Assembly (NCBI GenBank): GCA_964016885.1
Contig: OZ024744.1
Location: 110,568,536 to 110,632,535 of the forward strand
Reading direction: 5' to 3'
DNA length: 64,000 nucleotides
Source of the DNA: Eledone cirrhosa
Lineage: Eukaryota; Mollusca; Cephalopoda; Octopoda; Eledonidae
The translations under genes and the position numbers were made by a program. The notes below the pieces were generated by a model. It had not been told where the DNA came from and did no database searches. It was given only the letters and a program-made list of their open reading frames with translations. Each line of letters begins with the position of its first letter. Position 1 is the first letter of the stretch. Of the stretch, positions 12,959 to 26,790 are shown piece after piece.

Positions 12959-13974
12959 ACCTTGCCCTGAACACAGTAAAACTACATAATCCACTATAAC
13001 TTACCATGCCTGAACACAGTAAAACTACACAATCCACTATAACTTACCTTGCCCTAAACACAGTAAAACTACATAATCCACTATAACTTACCTTGCCCTG
13101 AACACAGTAAAACTACACAATCCACTATAACTTACATTGCCCTGTACACAGTAAAACTACATAATCCACTATAACTTACCTTGCCCTGAACACAGTAAAA
13201 CTACATAATCCACTATAACTTACCATGCCTGAACACAGTAAAACTACACAATCCACTATAACTTACCTTGCCCTGAACACAGTAAAACTACACAATCCAC
13301 TATAACTTACCTTGCCCTGAACACAGTAAAACTACATAATCCACTATAACTTACCTTGCCCTGAACACAGTAAAACTACACAATCCACTATAACTTACCT
13401 TGCCCTGAACACAGTAAAACTACATAATCCACTATAACTTACCTTGCCCTGAACACAGTAAAACTACATAATCCACTATAACTTACCATGCCTGAACACA
13501 GTAAAACTACACAATCTTCTATAACTTACCTTGCCCTGAACACAGTAAAATTACACAATCCACTATAACTTACCTTGCTCTGAACACAGTAAAACTACAC
13601 AAACCACTATAAAATACCTTGCCCTGAACACAGTAAAACTATATAATCCACTATAGCTTAACTTGCCCTGAACACAGTAAAACTATACAACCCACTATAA
13701 CTTACCTTGCCCTGAACACAGTAAAACTACATAATCCACTATAACTTACCTTGCCCTGAACACAGTAAAAGTACATAATCCACTATAGCTTACCTTGCCC
13801 TGAACACAGTAAAACTACACAATCCACTATAACTTACCTTGCTCTGAACACAGTAAAACTACACAATCCACTATAACCTACCTTGCCCTGAACACAGTAA
13901 AACTACATAAGCCACTATAACTTACCTTGCCCTGAACACAGTAAAAGTACATAATCCACTATAGCTTACCTTGC
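12959..13974 (+). repeat. Partial repeat of the 3,072-bp unit at 1,844-bp spacing
   Basis: The order from about 11160 is repeated at +1,844: 'ttgccctaaac' at 11205/13049 and 'ataagcc' at 12063/13907. This stretch forms the bridge to the next HOR family, because from about 13500 it also matches the sequence 3,427 bp downstream. Confidence 0.8.
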
Positions 13975-16926
13975 CCTGAACACAGTAAAACTACACAATC
14001 CACTATAACTTACCTTGCTCTGAACACAGTAAAACTACACAACCCACTATAACTTACCTTGCCCTGAACACAGTAAAACTACATAATCCACTATAATTTA
14101 CCTTGCTCTGAACACAGTAAAACTATATAATCCACTATAGCTTACCTTGCCCTGAACACAGTAAAACTATACAACCCACTATAACTTACCTTGCCCTGAA
14201 CACAGTAAAACTACATAATCCACTATAACTTACCTTGCCCTGAACACAGTAAAACTACACAATCCATTATAACTTACCTTGCTCTGAACACAGTAAAACA
14301 ACGCAACCCACTATAACTTACCTTGCTCTGAACACAGTAAAACTATATAATCCACTATTGCTTACCTTGCCCTGAACACAGTAAAACTACATAATCCACT
14401 ATAACTTACCTTGCTCTGAACACAGTAAAACTACACAATCCACTATAACTTACCTTGCTCTGAACAGAGTAAAACAACGCAACCCACTATAACTTACCTT
14501 GCTCTGAACACAGTAAAACTATATAATCCACTATTGCTTACCTTGCCCTGAACACAGTAAAACTACATAATCCACTATAACTTACCTTCCCCTGAACACA
14601 GTAAAACTACACAACCCTCTATAACTTACCTTGCTCTGAACACAGTAAAACTACATAACCCTCTATAACTTACCTTGCTCTGAACACAGTAAAACTACAC
14701 AACCCTCTATAACTTACCTTGCCCTGAACACAGTAAAACTACATAATCCACTATAACTTACCATGCCTGAACACAGTAAAACTACACAACCCTCTATAAC
14801 TTACCTTGCTCTGAACAGAGAAAAACAACGCAACCCACTATAACTTACCTTACTCTGAACACAGTAAAACTACATAATCCACTATAACTTACTTTGCCAT
14901 GAACACAGTAAAACTACACAACCCTCTATAACTTACCTTGCCCTGAACACAGTAAAACTACACAATCCACTATAACTTACCTTGCTCTGAACACAGTAAA
15001 ACTACACAATCCACTATAACTTACCTTGCCCTGAACACAGTAAAACTACACAATCCACTATAACTTACCTTGCCCTGAACACAGTAAAACTACATAATCC
15101 ACTATAACTTACCTTGCTCTGAACACAGTAAAACTACACAACCTTCTATAACTTACCTTGCTCTGAACACAGTAAAACTACACAATCCACTGTAACTTAC
15201 CTTGCCCTGAACACAGTAAAACTACACAGTCCACTATAACTTACCTTGCCCTGAACACAGTAAAACTACATAATCCACTATAACTTACCATGCCTGAACA
15301 CAGTAAAACTACACAATCCACTATAACTTACCTTGCCCTGAACACAGTAAAACTACACAATCCTCTATAACTTACCTTGCCCTGAACACAGTAAAACTAC
15401 ATAATCCACTATAATTTACCTTGCCCTGAACACAGTAAAACTACACAATCCACTATAACTTACCTTGCCCTGAACACAGTAAAACTACATAATCCACTAT
15501 AACTTACCTTGCCCTGAACACAGTAAAACTACATAATCCACTATAACTTACCATGCCTGAACACAGTAAAACTACACAATCCAATATAACTTACCTTGCC
15601 CTGAACACAGTAAAACTACACAATCCACTATAACTTACCTTGCCCTGAACACAGTAAAACTACATAATCCACTATAACTTACCTTGCCCTGAACACAATA
15701 AAACTACACAATCCACTATAACTTACCTTGCCCTGAACACAGTAAAACTACATAATCCACTATAACTTACCTTGCCCTGAACACAGTAAAACTACATAAT
15801 CCACTATAACTTACCATGCCTGAACACAGTAAAACTACACAATCTTCTATAACTTACCTTGCCCTGAACACAGTAAAATTACACAATCCACTATAACTTA
15901 CCTTGCTCTGAACACAGTAAAACTACACAAACCACTATAAATTACCTTGCCCTGAACACAGTAAAACTACACAATCCACTATAACTTACCTTGCTCTAAA
16001 CACAGTAAAACTACACGATCCACTATAACCTACCTTGCCCTGAACACAGTAAAACTAAATAATCCACTATAACTTACCTTGCCCTGAACACAGTAAAAGT
16101 ACATAATCCACTATAGCTTACCTTGCCCTGAACACAGTAAAACCACACAATCCACTATAACTTACCTTGCTCTGAACACAGTAAAACTACACAATCCACT
16201 ATAACCTACCTTGCCCTGAACACAGTAAAACTACATAATCCACTATAACTTACCTTGCCCTGAACACAGTAAAAGTACATAATCCACTATAGCTTACCTT
16301 GCCCTGAACACAGTAAAACTACACAATCCACTATAACTTACCTTGCCCTGAACACAGTAAAACTACACAACCCACTATAACTTACCTTGCCCTGAACACA
16401 GCAAAACTACATAATCCACTATAACTTACCTTGCTCTGAACAGAGTAAAACAACGCAACCCACTATAACTTACCTTGCTCTGAACACAGTAAAACTATAT
16501 AATCCACTATTGCTTACCTTGCCCTGAACACAGTAAAACTACATAATCCACTATAACTTACCTTGCCCTGAACACAGTAAAACTACACAACCCTCTATAA
16601 CTTACCTTGCTCTGAACACAGTAAAACTACATAACCCTCTATAACTTACCTTGCTCTGAACACAGTAAAACTACACAACCCTCTATAACTTACCTTGCCC
16701 TGAACACAGTAAAACTACATAATCCACTATAACTTACCATGCCTGAACACAGTAAAACTACACAACCCTCTATAACTTACCTTGCTCTGAACAGAGAAAA
16801 ACAACGCAACCCACTATAACTTACCTTACTCTGAACACAGTAAAACTACATAATCCACTATAACTTACTTTGCCATGAACACAGTAAAACTACACAACCC
16901 TCTATAACTTACCTTGCCCTGAACAC
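13500..16926 (+). repeat. 3,427-bp HOR, copy 1
   Basis: About 78 monomers. Markers recur at +3,427: 'ataagcc' (13907/17334), 'ctttgccatg' (14892/18319 and 16868/20295), 'cacgatccac' (16014/19441), 'actaaataat' (16054/19481) and 'cagcaaaac' (near 16399/19826). The two 'ctttgccatg' sites divide the unit into 1,976 + 1,451 bp. It carries the long, 440-bp-containing version of the core module. Confidence 0.9.
13975..14414 (+). repeat. 440-bp ten-monomer module separating two HOR versions
   Basis: The distance from 'ataagcc' to 'ctttgccatg' is 985 bp in the long version (3678, 5435, 13907, 17334) and 545 bp in the short version (8991, 12063). The difference is exactly 440 bp, ten full monomers. 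Aligning 12063 onward with 13907 onward places the missing piece here; in the short version the join is at 12130/12131, where an 'agcttacc' monomer head meets a 'ttgctctgaac' tail. This is either a deletion in the 3,072-bp family or an insertion in the others. Confidence 0.85.
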
Positions 16927-19900
16927 AGTAAAACTACACAATCTTCTATAACTTACCTTGCCCTGAACACAGTAAAATTACACAATCCACTATAACTTAC
17001 CTTGCTCTGAACACAGTAAAACTACACAAACCACTATAAAATACCTTGCCCTGAACACAGTAAAACTATATAATCCACTATAGCTTAACTTGCCCTGAAC
17101 ACAGTAAAACTATACAACCCACTATAACTTACCTTGCCCTGAACACAGTAAAACTACATAATCCACTATAACTTACCTTGCCCTGAACACAGTAAAAGTA
17201 CATAATCCACTATAGCTTACCTTGCCCTGAACACAGTAAAACTACACAATCCACTATAACTTACCTTGCTCTGAACACAGTAAAACTACACAATCCACTA
17301 TAACCTACCTTGCCCTGAACACAGTAAAACTACATAAGCCACTATAACTTACCTTGCCCTGAACACAGTAAAAGTACATAATCCACTATAGCTTACCTTG
17401 CCCTGAACACAGTAAAACTACACAATCCACTATAACTTACCTTGCTCTGAACACAGTAAAACTACACAACCCACTATAACTTACCTTGCCCTGAACACAG
17501 TAAAACTACATAATCCACTATAATTTACCTTGCTCTGAACACAGTAAAACTATATAATCCACTATAGCTTACCTTGCCCTGAACACAGTAAAACTATACA
17601 ACCCACTATAACTTACCTTGCCCTGAACACAGTAAAACTACATAATCCACTATAACTTACCTTGCCCTGAACACAGTAAAACTACACAATCCATTATAAC
17701 TTACCTTGCTCTGAACACAGTAAAACAACGCAACCCACTATAACTTACCTTGCTCTGAACACAGTAAAACTATATAATCCACTATTGCTTACCTTGCCCT
17801 GAACACAGTAAAACTACATAATCCACTATAACTTACCTTGCTCTGAACACAGTAAAACTACACAATCCACTATAACTTACCTTGCTCTGAACAGAGTAAA
17901 ACAACGCAACCCACTATAACTTACCTTGCTCTGAACACAGTAAAACTATATAATCCACTATTGCTTACCTTGCCCTGAACACAGTAAAACTACATAATCC
18001 ACTATAACTTACCTTCCCCTGAACACAGTAAAACTACACAACCCTCTATAACTTACCTTGCTCTGAACACAGTAAAACTACATAACCCTCTATAACTTAC
18101 CTTGCTCTGAACACAGTAAAACTACACAACCCTCTATAACTTACCTTGCCCTGAACACAGTAAAACTACATAATCCACTATAACTTACCATGCCTGAACA
18201 CAGTAAAACTACACAACCCTCTATAACTTACCTTGCTCTGAACAGAGAAAAACAACGCAACCCACTATAACTTACCTTACTCTGAACACAGTAAAACTAC
18301 ATAATCCACTATAACTTACTTTGCCATGAACACAGTAAAACTACACAACCCTCTATAACTTACCTTGCCCTGAACACAGTAAAACTACACAATCCACTAT
18401 AACTTACCTTGCTCTGAACACAGTAAAACTACACAATCCACTATAACTTACCTTGCCCTGAACACAGTAAAACTACACAATCCACTATAACTTACCTTGC
18501 CCTGAACACAGTAAAACTACATAATCCACTATAACTTACCTTGCTCTGAACACAGTAAAACTACACAACCTTCTATAACTTACCTTGCTCTGAACACAGT
18601 AAAACTACACAATCCACTGTAACTTACCTTGCCCTGAACACAGTAAAACTACACAGTCCACTATAACTTACCTTGCCCTGAACACAGTAAAACTACATAA
18701 TCCACTATAACTTACCATGCCTGAACACAGTAAAACTACACAATCCACTATAACTTACCTTGCCCTGAACACAGTAAAACTACACAATCCTCTATAACTT
18801 ACCTTGCCCTGAACACAGTAAAACTACATAATCCACTATAATTTACCTTGCCCTGAACACAGTAAAACTACACAATCCACTATAACTTACCTTGCCCTGA
18901 ACACAGTAAAACTACATAATCCACTATAACTTACCTTGCCCTGAACACAGTAAAACTACATAATCCACTATAACTTACCATGCCTGAACACAGTAAAACT
19001 ACACAATCCAATATAACTTACCTTGCCCTGAACACAGTAAAACTACACAATCCACTATAACTTACCTTGCCCTGAACACAGTAAAACTACATAATCCACT
19101 ATAACTTACCTTGCCCTGAACACAATAAAACTACACAATCCACTATAACTTACCTTGCCCTGAACACAGTAAAACTACATAATCCACTATAACTTACCTT
19201 GCCCTGAACACAGTAAAACTACATAATCCACTATAACTTACCATGCCTGAACACAGTAAAACTACACAATCTTCTATAACTTACCTTGCCCTGAACACAG
19301 TAAAATTACACAATCCACTATAACTTACCTTGCTCTGAACACAGTAAAACTACACAAACCACTATAAATTACCTTGCCCTGAACACAGTAAAACTACACA
19401 ATCCACTATAACTTACCTTGCTCTAAACACAGTAAAACTACACGATCCACTATAACCTACCTTGCCCTGAACACAGTAAAACTAAATAATCCACTATAAC
19501 TTACCTTGCCCTGAACACAGTAAAAGTACATAATCCACTATAGCTTACCTTGCCCTGAACACAGTAAAACCACACAATCCACTATAACTTACCTTGCTCT
19601 GAACACAGTAAAACTACACAATCCACTATAACCTACCTTGCCCTGAACACAGTAAAACTACATAATCCACTATAACTTACCTTGCCCTGAACACAGTAAA
19701 AGTACATAATCCACTATAGCTTACCTTGCCCTGAACACAGTAAAACTACACAATCCACTATAACTTACCTTGCCCTGAACACAGTAAAACTACACAACCC
19801 ACTATAACTTACCTTGCCCTGAACACAGCAAAACTACATAATCCACTATAACTTACCTTGCTCTGAACAGAGTAAAACAACGCAACCCACTATAACTTAC

Positions 19901-20353
19901 CTTGCTCTGAACACAGTAAAACTATATAATCCACTATTGCTTACCTTGCCCTGAACACAGTAAAACTACATAATCCACTATAACTTACCTTGCCCTGAAC
20001 ACAGTAAAACTACACAACCCTCTATAACTTACCTTGCTCTGAACACAGTAAAACTACATAACCCTCTATAACTTACCTTGCTCTGAACACAGTAAAACTA
20101 CACAACCCTCTATAACTTACCTTGCCCTGAACACAGTAAAACTACATAATCCACTATAACTTACCATGCCTGAACACAGTAAAACTACACAACCCTCTAT
20201 AACTTACCTTGCTCTGAACAGAGAAAAACAACGCAACCCACTATAACTTACCTTACTCTGAACACAGTAAAACTACATAATCCACTATAACTTACTTTGC
20301 CATGAACACAGTAAAACTACACAACCCTCTATAACTTACCTTGCCCTGAACAC
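16927..20353 (+). repeat. 3,427-bp HOR, copy 2
   Basis: Same order as 13500-16926, including rare single-base variants such as the 'cttcccctg' monomer (14587 and 18014) and 'cacaataaaac' (15695 and 19122). This shows the copies were made after those mutations arose. Identity looks near complete by eye. Confidence 0.9.
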
Positions 20354-21845
20354 AGTAAAACTACACAATCCACTATAACTTACCTTGCTCTGAACACAGT
20401 AAAACTACACAATCCACTATAACTTACCTTGCCCTGAACACAGTAAAACTACACAATCCACTATAACTTACCTTGCCCTGAACACAGTAAAACTACATAA
20501 TCCACTATAACTTACCTTGCTCTGAACACAGTAAAACTACACAACCTTCTATAACTTACCTTGCTCTGAACACAGTAAAACTACACAATCCACTGTAACT
20601 TACCTTGCCCTGAACACAGTAAAACTACACAGTCCACTATAACTTACCTTGCCCTGAACACAGTAAAACTACATAATCCACTATAACTTACCATGCCTGA
20701 ACACAGTAAAACTACACAATCCACTATAACTTACCTTGCCCTGAACACAGTAAAACTACACAATCCTCTATAACTTACCTTGCCCTGAACACAGTAAAAC
20801 TACATAATCCACTATAATTTACCTTGCCCTGAACACAGTAAAACTACACAATCCACTATAACTTACCTTGCCCTGAACACAGTAAAACTACATAATCCAC
20901 TATAACTTACCTTGCCCTGAACACAGTAAAACTACATAATCCACTATAACTTACCATGCCTGAACACAGTAAAACTACACAATCCAATATAACTTACCTT
21001 GCCCTGAACACAGTAAAACTACACAATCCACTATAACTTACCTTGCCCTGAACACAGTAAAACTACATAATCCACTATAACTTACCTTGCCCTGAACACA
21101 ATAAAACTACACAATCCACTATAACTTACCTTGCCCTGAACACAGTAAAACTACATAATCCACTATAACTTACCTTGCCCTGAACACAGTAAAACTACAT
21201 AATCCACTATAACTTACCATGCCTGAACACAGTAAAACTACACAATCTTCTATAACTTACCTTGCCCTGAACACAGTAAAATTACACAATCCACTATAAC
21301 TTACCTTGCTCTGAACACAGTAAAACTACACAAACCACTATAAATTACCTTGCCCTGAACACAGTAAAACTACACAATCCACTATAACTTACCTTGCTCT
21401 AAACACAGTAAAACTACATAATCCACTATAACTTACCTTGCCCTGAACACAATAAAACTACACAATCCACTATAACCTACCTTGCCCTGAACACAGTAAA
21501 ACTAAATAATCCACTATAACTTACCTTGCCCTGAACACAGTAAAAGTACATAATCCACTATAGCTTACCTTGCCCTGAACACAGTAAAACAACACAATCC
21601 ACTATAACTTACCTTGCTCTGAACACAGTAAAACTACACAATCCACTATAACCTACCTTGCCCTGAACACAGTAAAACTACATAATCCACTATAACTTAC
21701 CTTGCCCTGAACACAGTAAAAGTACATAATCCACTATAGCTTACCTTGCCCTGAACACAGTAAAACTACACAATCCACTATAACTTACCTTGCCCTGAAC
21801 ACAGTAAAACTACACAACCCACTATAACTTACCTTGCCCTGAACA
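20354..21845 (+). repeat. Partial third 3,427-family copy, entered at 1,976-bp spacing
   Basis: This piece matches the sequence 1,976 bp upstream (18319/20295) and, after one extra 44-bp monomer at about 21418-21461, 2,020 bp upstream (19481/21501). The extra monomer carries 'cacaataaaac'. The match stops before the expected 'cagcaaaac' monomer at about 21845. Confidence 0.8.
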
Positions 21846-22970
21846 CAGTAAAACTACATAATCCACTATAATTTACCTTGCTCTGAACACAGTAAAACTA
21901 TATAATCCACTATAGCTTACCTTGCCCTGAACACAGTAAAACTATACAACCCACTATAACTTACCTTGCCCTGAACACAGTAAAAGTACATAATCCACTA
22001 TAACTTACCTTGCCCTGAACACAGTAAAACTACACAATCCACTATAACTTACCTTGCTCTGAAAACAGTAAACTACACAATCCACTATAACTTACCTTGC
22101 TCTGAACAGAGTAAAACAACGCAACCCACTATAACTTACCTAGCTCTGAACACAGTAAAACTATATAATCCACTATTGCTTACCTTGCCCTGAACACAGT
22201 AAAACTACATAATCCACTATAACTTACCTTGCCCTGAACACAGTAAAACTACACAATTCACTATAACTTACCTTGCTCTGAACACAGTAAAACTACATAA
22301 TCCACTATAACTTACCTTGCTCTGAACACAGTAAAACTACACAATCCACTATAGTTTACCTTGCCCTGAATACAGTAAAACTACACAACCCACTATAACT
22401 TACCTTGCCCTGAACACAGTAAAACTACATAATCCACTATAACTTACCTTGCCCTGAACAGAGTAAAACTACACAATCCACTATAAGTTACCTTGCCCTG
22501 AACACAGTAAAACTAGACAATCCACTATAACTTACCTTGCCCTGAACACAGTAAAACTACACAATCCACTATAACTTACCTTGCACTGAACACTGTAAAA
22601 CTACACAATCCACTATAACTTACCTTGCTCTGAACAGAGTAAAACTACACAACCCACTATACCTTACCTTGCTCTGAACACAGTAAAAGTACATAATCCA
22701 CTATAACTTACCTTGCCCTGAACACAGTAAAACTACACAATCCACTATAATCTACCTTGCCCTGAACACAGTAAAACTACACAATCCACTATTACTTACC
22801 TTGCTCTGAACACAGTAAACTACACAATCCACTATAACTTACCTTGCTCTGAACAGAGTAAAACAACGCAACCCACTATAACTTACCTTGCTCTGAACAC
22901 AGTAAAACTATATAATCCACTATTGCTTACCTTGCCCTGAACACAGTAAAACTACATAATCCACTATAAC
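21846..22970 (+). repeat. Mixed satellite segment
   Basis: It begins with a block like 14090-14260 ('aatttacc', 'tatataatcc', 'tatacaaccc') and then turns into a less ordered mix that includes 'actagacaatcc', 'aacactgtaaaac' and 'actatacctt' monomers. I see no long HOR match for the middle part. No gene or other element is visible. Confidence 0.6.
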
Positions 22971-23107
22971 TTACCTGGCTCTGAACAGAGTAAAACAACG
23001 CAACCCACTATAACATACCTTGCCTTGAACACAGTAAAACTACACAATCCACTATAACTTACCTTGCCCTGAACACAGTAAAACTACATAATCCACTATA
23101 ACTTACC

Positions 23108-23370
23108 TTGGCCTGAACACAGTAAAACTACATAATCCACTATAACTTACCTTCCCTGAACACAATAAAACTACACAATCCACTATAACTTACCTTGCTC
23201 TAAACAGAGTAAAACTACACAACCCACTATAACTTACCTTGCTCTGAACACAGTAAAACTACACAACCCACTATAACTTACCTTGCTCTGAACACAGTAA
23301 AACTACACAATCCACTATAACTTACCTTGCCCTGAACACAGTAAAACTACATAATCCACTATAACTTACC
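23108..23370 (+). repeat. 263-bp six-monomer tandem duplication, first unit
   Basis: Units begin with the rare 'ttggcctg' monomer at 23108 and 23371. They contain 'accttccctgaacacaataaa' and 'ctctaaacagag' monomers in the same order, with almost no difference up to about 23610. The length is six monomers less one base, from the 43-bp 'cttccc' unit. Confidence 0.85.
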
Positions 23371-23633
23371 TTGGCCTGAACACAGTAAAACTACATAATC
23401 CACTATAACTTACCTTCCCTGAACACAATAAAACTACACAATCCACTATAACTTACCTTGCTCTAAACAGAGTAAAACTACACAACCCACTATAACTTAC
23501 CTTGCTCTGAACACAGTAAAACTACACAACCCACTATAACTTACCTTGCTCTGAACACAGTAAAACTACACAATCCACTATAACTTACCTTGCCCTGAAC
23601 ACAGTAAAACTACACAACCCACCATAACTTACC
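23371..23633 (+). repeat. 263-bp six-monomer tandem duplication, second unit
   Basis: Second copy of 23108-23370; the later HOR copy has only one (26928). A second, partly diverged 263-bp step follows with 'ccttccctg' at 23676 and 23939, so the same step size arose twice close together. Confidence 0.8.
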
Positions 23634-25890
23634 TTGCCCTGAACACAGTAAAAGTACATAATCCACTATAACTTACCTTCCCTGAACACAGTAAAACTAC
23701 ACAATCCACTATAACTTACCTTGCCCTGAACACAGTAAAAGTACATAAACCACTATAACTTAACTTGCTCTGAACAGAGTAAAACTACACAACCCACTAT
23801 AACTTACCTTGCTCTGAACACAGTAAAACTACACAATCCACTATAACTTACCTTGCCCTGAACACAGTAAAACTACACAACCCACTATAACTTACCTTGC
23901 CCTGAACACAGTAAAAGTACATAATCCACTATAACTTACCTTCCCTGAACACAGTAAAACTACACAATCCACTATAACTTACCTTGCCCTGAACACAGTA
24001 AAAGTACATAAACCACTATAACTTAACTTGCTCTGAATAGAGTAAAACTACACAACCCACTATAACTTACCTTGCCCTGAACACAGTAAAACTACATAAT
24101 CCACTATAACTTAACTTGCCCTGAACACAGTAAAACTACACAACCCTCTATAACTTACCTTGCTCTGAACACAGTAAAACTACACAATCCACTATAACTT
24201 ACCTTGCCCTGAACACAGTAAAACTACACAATCCACTATAACTTACATTGCCCTGAACACAGTAAAACTACACAATCCACTATAACTTACCATGCCCTGA
24301 ACACAGTAAAACTACACAATCCACTATAACTTACCTTGCCTTAACACAGTAAAACGACACAATCTACTATAAATTACGTTGCCCAGAACACACTAAAACT
24401 ACACAATTTTCTATAACTTACCTTGCCCTGAACACAGTAAAACTACACAATCCACTATAACTTACCTTGCCTTGAACACAGTAAAACTACATAATCCACT
24501 ATAACTTACCTTGCTCTGAACACAGTAAAACTACACAATCCACTATAACTTACCTTCCTTTGAACACAGTAAATCTATATAATCCACTATGGCTTACCTT
24601 GCCCTGAACACAGTAAAACTACACAATCCACTATAACTTACCTTACTCTGAACACAGTAAAACTACACAACCCACTATAACTTACCTTGCCTTGAACACA
24701 GTAAAACTACACAATCCACTATAACTTACCTTGCTCTGAACAGAGTAAAACTACACAATCTACTATAATTTACCTTGCCCTGAACACAGAAAAAGTACAT
24801 AATCGACTATCACTTACCTTGCCCTGAACACAGTAAAACTACACAATCCACTATAACATACCTTGCCCTGAACACAGTAAAACTACACAATCCACTATAA
24901 ATTACCTTGCTCTGAAAACAGTAAAACTACATAATCCACTATAACTTACCTTGCCCTGAACACACTAAAACTACACAATCTTCTATAACTTACCTTGCTC
25001 TGAACACAGTAAAACTACACAATCCACTATAACTTACTTTTATGAACACAGTAAAACTACACAATCCACTATAACTTACCTTGCCCTGAACACAGTAAAA
25101 CTACACAATCCACTATAACTTACTTTGCCATGAACACAGTAAAACTACACAATCCACTATAACTTAAATTGCCCTGAACTCAGTAAAACTACATAATCCA
25201 CTGTAACTTACCTTGCCCTGAACACAGTAAAACTACACAACTCACTATAACTTACCTTGCCCTGAACACAGTAAAACTACACGATCCACTATAGCTTACC
25301 TTGCCCTGAACACAGTAAAACTACATAATCCACTATAACTTACCATGCCCTGAACACAGTAAAACTACACAATCCACTATAACTCACCTTCCCCTGAACA
25401 CAGTAAAACTACATAATCCACTATAACTTACCTTGCTCTGAACACAGTAAAACTATATAATCCACTATTGCTTACCTTGCCCTGAACACAGTAAAACTAC
25501 ACAATACACTATAACTTACCTTGCTCTGAACACAGTAAAACTACACGATCCACTATAACTTACCTTCCTTTGAAAACAGTAAATCTATATAATCCACTAT
25601 GGCTTACCTTGCCCTGAACACAGTAAAACTAGACAATCCACTATAACTTACATTGCCCTGAACACAGTAAAACTACACAATCCACTATAACTTACCTTGC
25701 TCTGAACAGAGTAAAACTACACAATCTACTATAATTTACCTTGCCCTGAACACAGTAAAACTACACAATCCACTATAACTTACCTTGCCCTGAACACAGT
25801 AAAAGTACATAAACCACTATAACTTAACTTGCTCTGAATAGAGTAAAACTACACAACCCACTATAACTTACCTTGCCCTGAACACAGTAA

Positions 25891-26790
25891 AACTACATAA
25901 TCCACTATAACTTACCTTGCCCTGAACACAGTAAAACTACACAACCCTCTATAACTTACCTTGCTCTGAACACAGTAAAACTACACAATCCACTTTAACT
26001 TACCTTGCTCTGAACACAGTAAAACTACATAATCCACTATAACTTACCTTCCTTTGAACACAGTAAATCTATATAATCCACTATGGCTTACCTTGCCCTG
26101 AACACTGTAAAACTACACAATCCACTATAACTTACCTTGCTCTGAACACAGTAAAACTACACAACCCACTATAACTTACCTTGCCCTGAACACAGTAAAA
26201 CTACATAATCCACTATAATTTACCTTGCTCTGAACACAGTAAAACTATATAATCCACTATAGCTTACCTTGCCCTGAACACAGTAAAACTATACAACCCA
26301 CTATAACTTACCTTGCCCTGAACACAGTAAAACTACATAATCCACTATAACTTACCTTGCCCTGAACACAGTAAAACTACACAATCCACTATAACTTACC
26401 TTCCTTTGAACACAGTAAATCTATATAATCCACTATGGCTTACCTTGCCCTGAACACTGTAAAACTACACAATCCACTATAACTTACCTTGCTCTGAACA
26501 CAGTAAAACTACACAACCCACTATAACTTACCTTGCCCTGAACAGATTAAAACTACACAATCTACTATAATTTACCTTGCCCTGAACACAGTAAAAGTAC
26601 ATAATCCACTATAACTTACCTTCCCTAAACACAGTAAAACTACACAATCCACTATCACTTATCTTGCCCTGAACACAGTAAAAGTACATAAACCACTATA
26701 ACTTAACTTGCTCTGAATAGAGTAAAACTACACAACCCTCTATAACTTACCTTGCCCTGAACACAGTAAAACTACATAATCCACTATAAC
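25891..26790 (+). repeat. Spacer part of the 22.9-29.1 kb HOR
   Basis: About 20 monomers between the two matching blocks. Two 'cctttgaacacag' monomers (26051 and 26403) lie 352 bp (eight monomers) apart. Variants such as 'aacactgtaaaac' and 'aacagattaaaac' link it to 29300-29700 and 39540-39700. No gene. Confidence 0.65.

Larger units (their letters stand above)
22971..25890 (+). repeat. 3.2-3.8 kb-spaced HOR block, copy 1
   Basis: The monomer order is repeated at 26791-29095 with whole-monomer indels. 'acctggctctg' is at 22971/26791 (+3,820), 'ttggcctg' at 23371/26928 (+3,557), 'aaagtacata' at 24001/27251 (+3,250), and 'cctttgaa' at 24557/27763 and 25567/28773 (+3,206). The offset falls in steps because this copy holds internal 263-bp duplications that copy 2 lacks. 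Rare tags include 'gtaaatctatataatcc', 'actatggctt' and 'gaactcag'. Confidence 0.8.

Noticed and set aside
15690..15700. AATAAA polyadenylation signal in 'cacaataaaac' monomers
   Set aside because: It arises from a single G to A change in scattered monomers (for example near 15695, 19122, 23165 and 30586), with no associated downstream element or transcript evidence.
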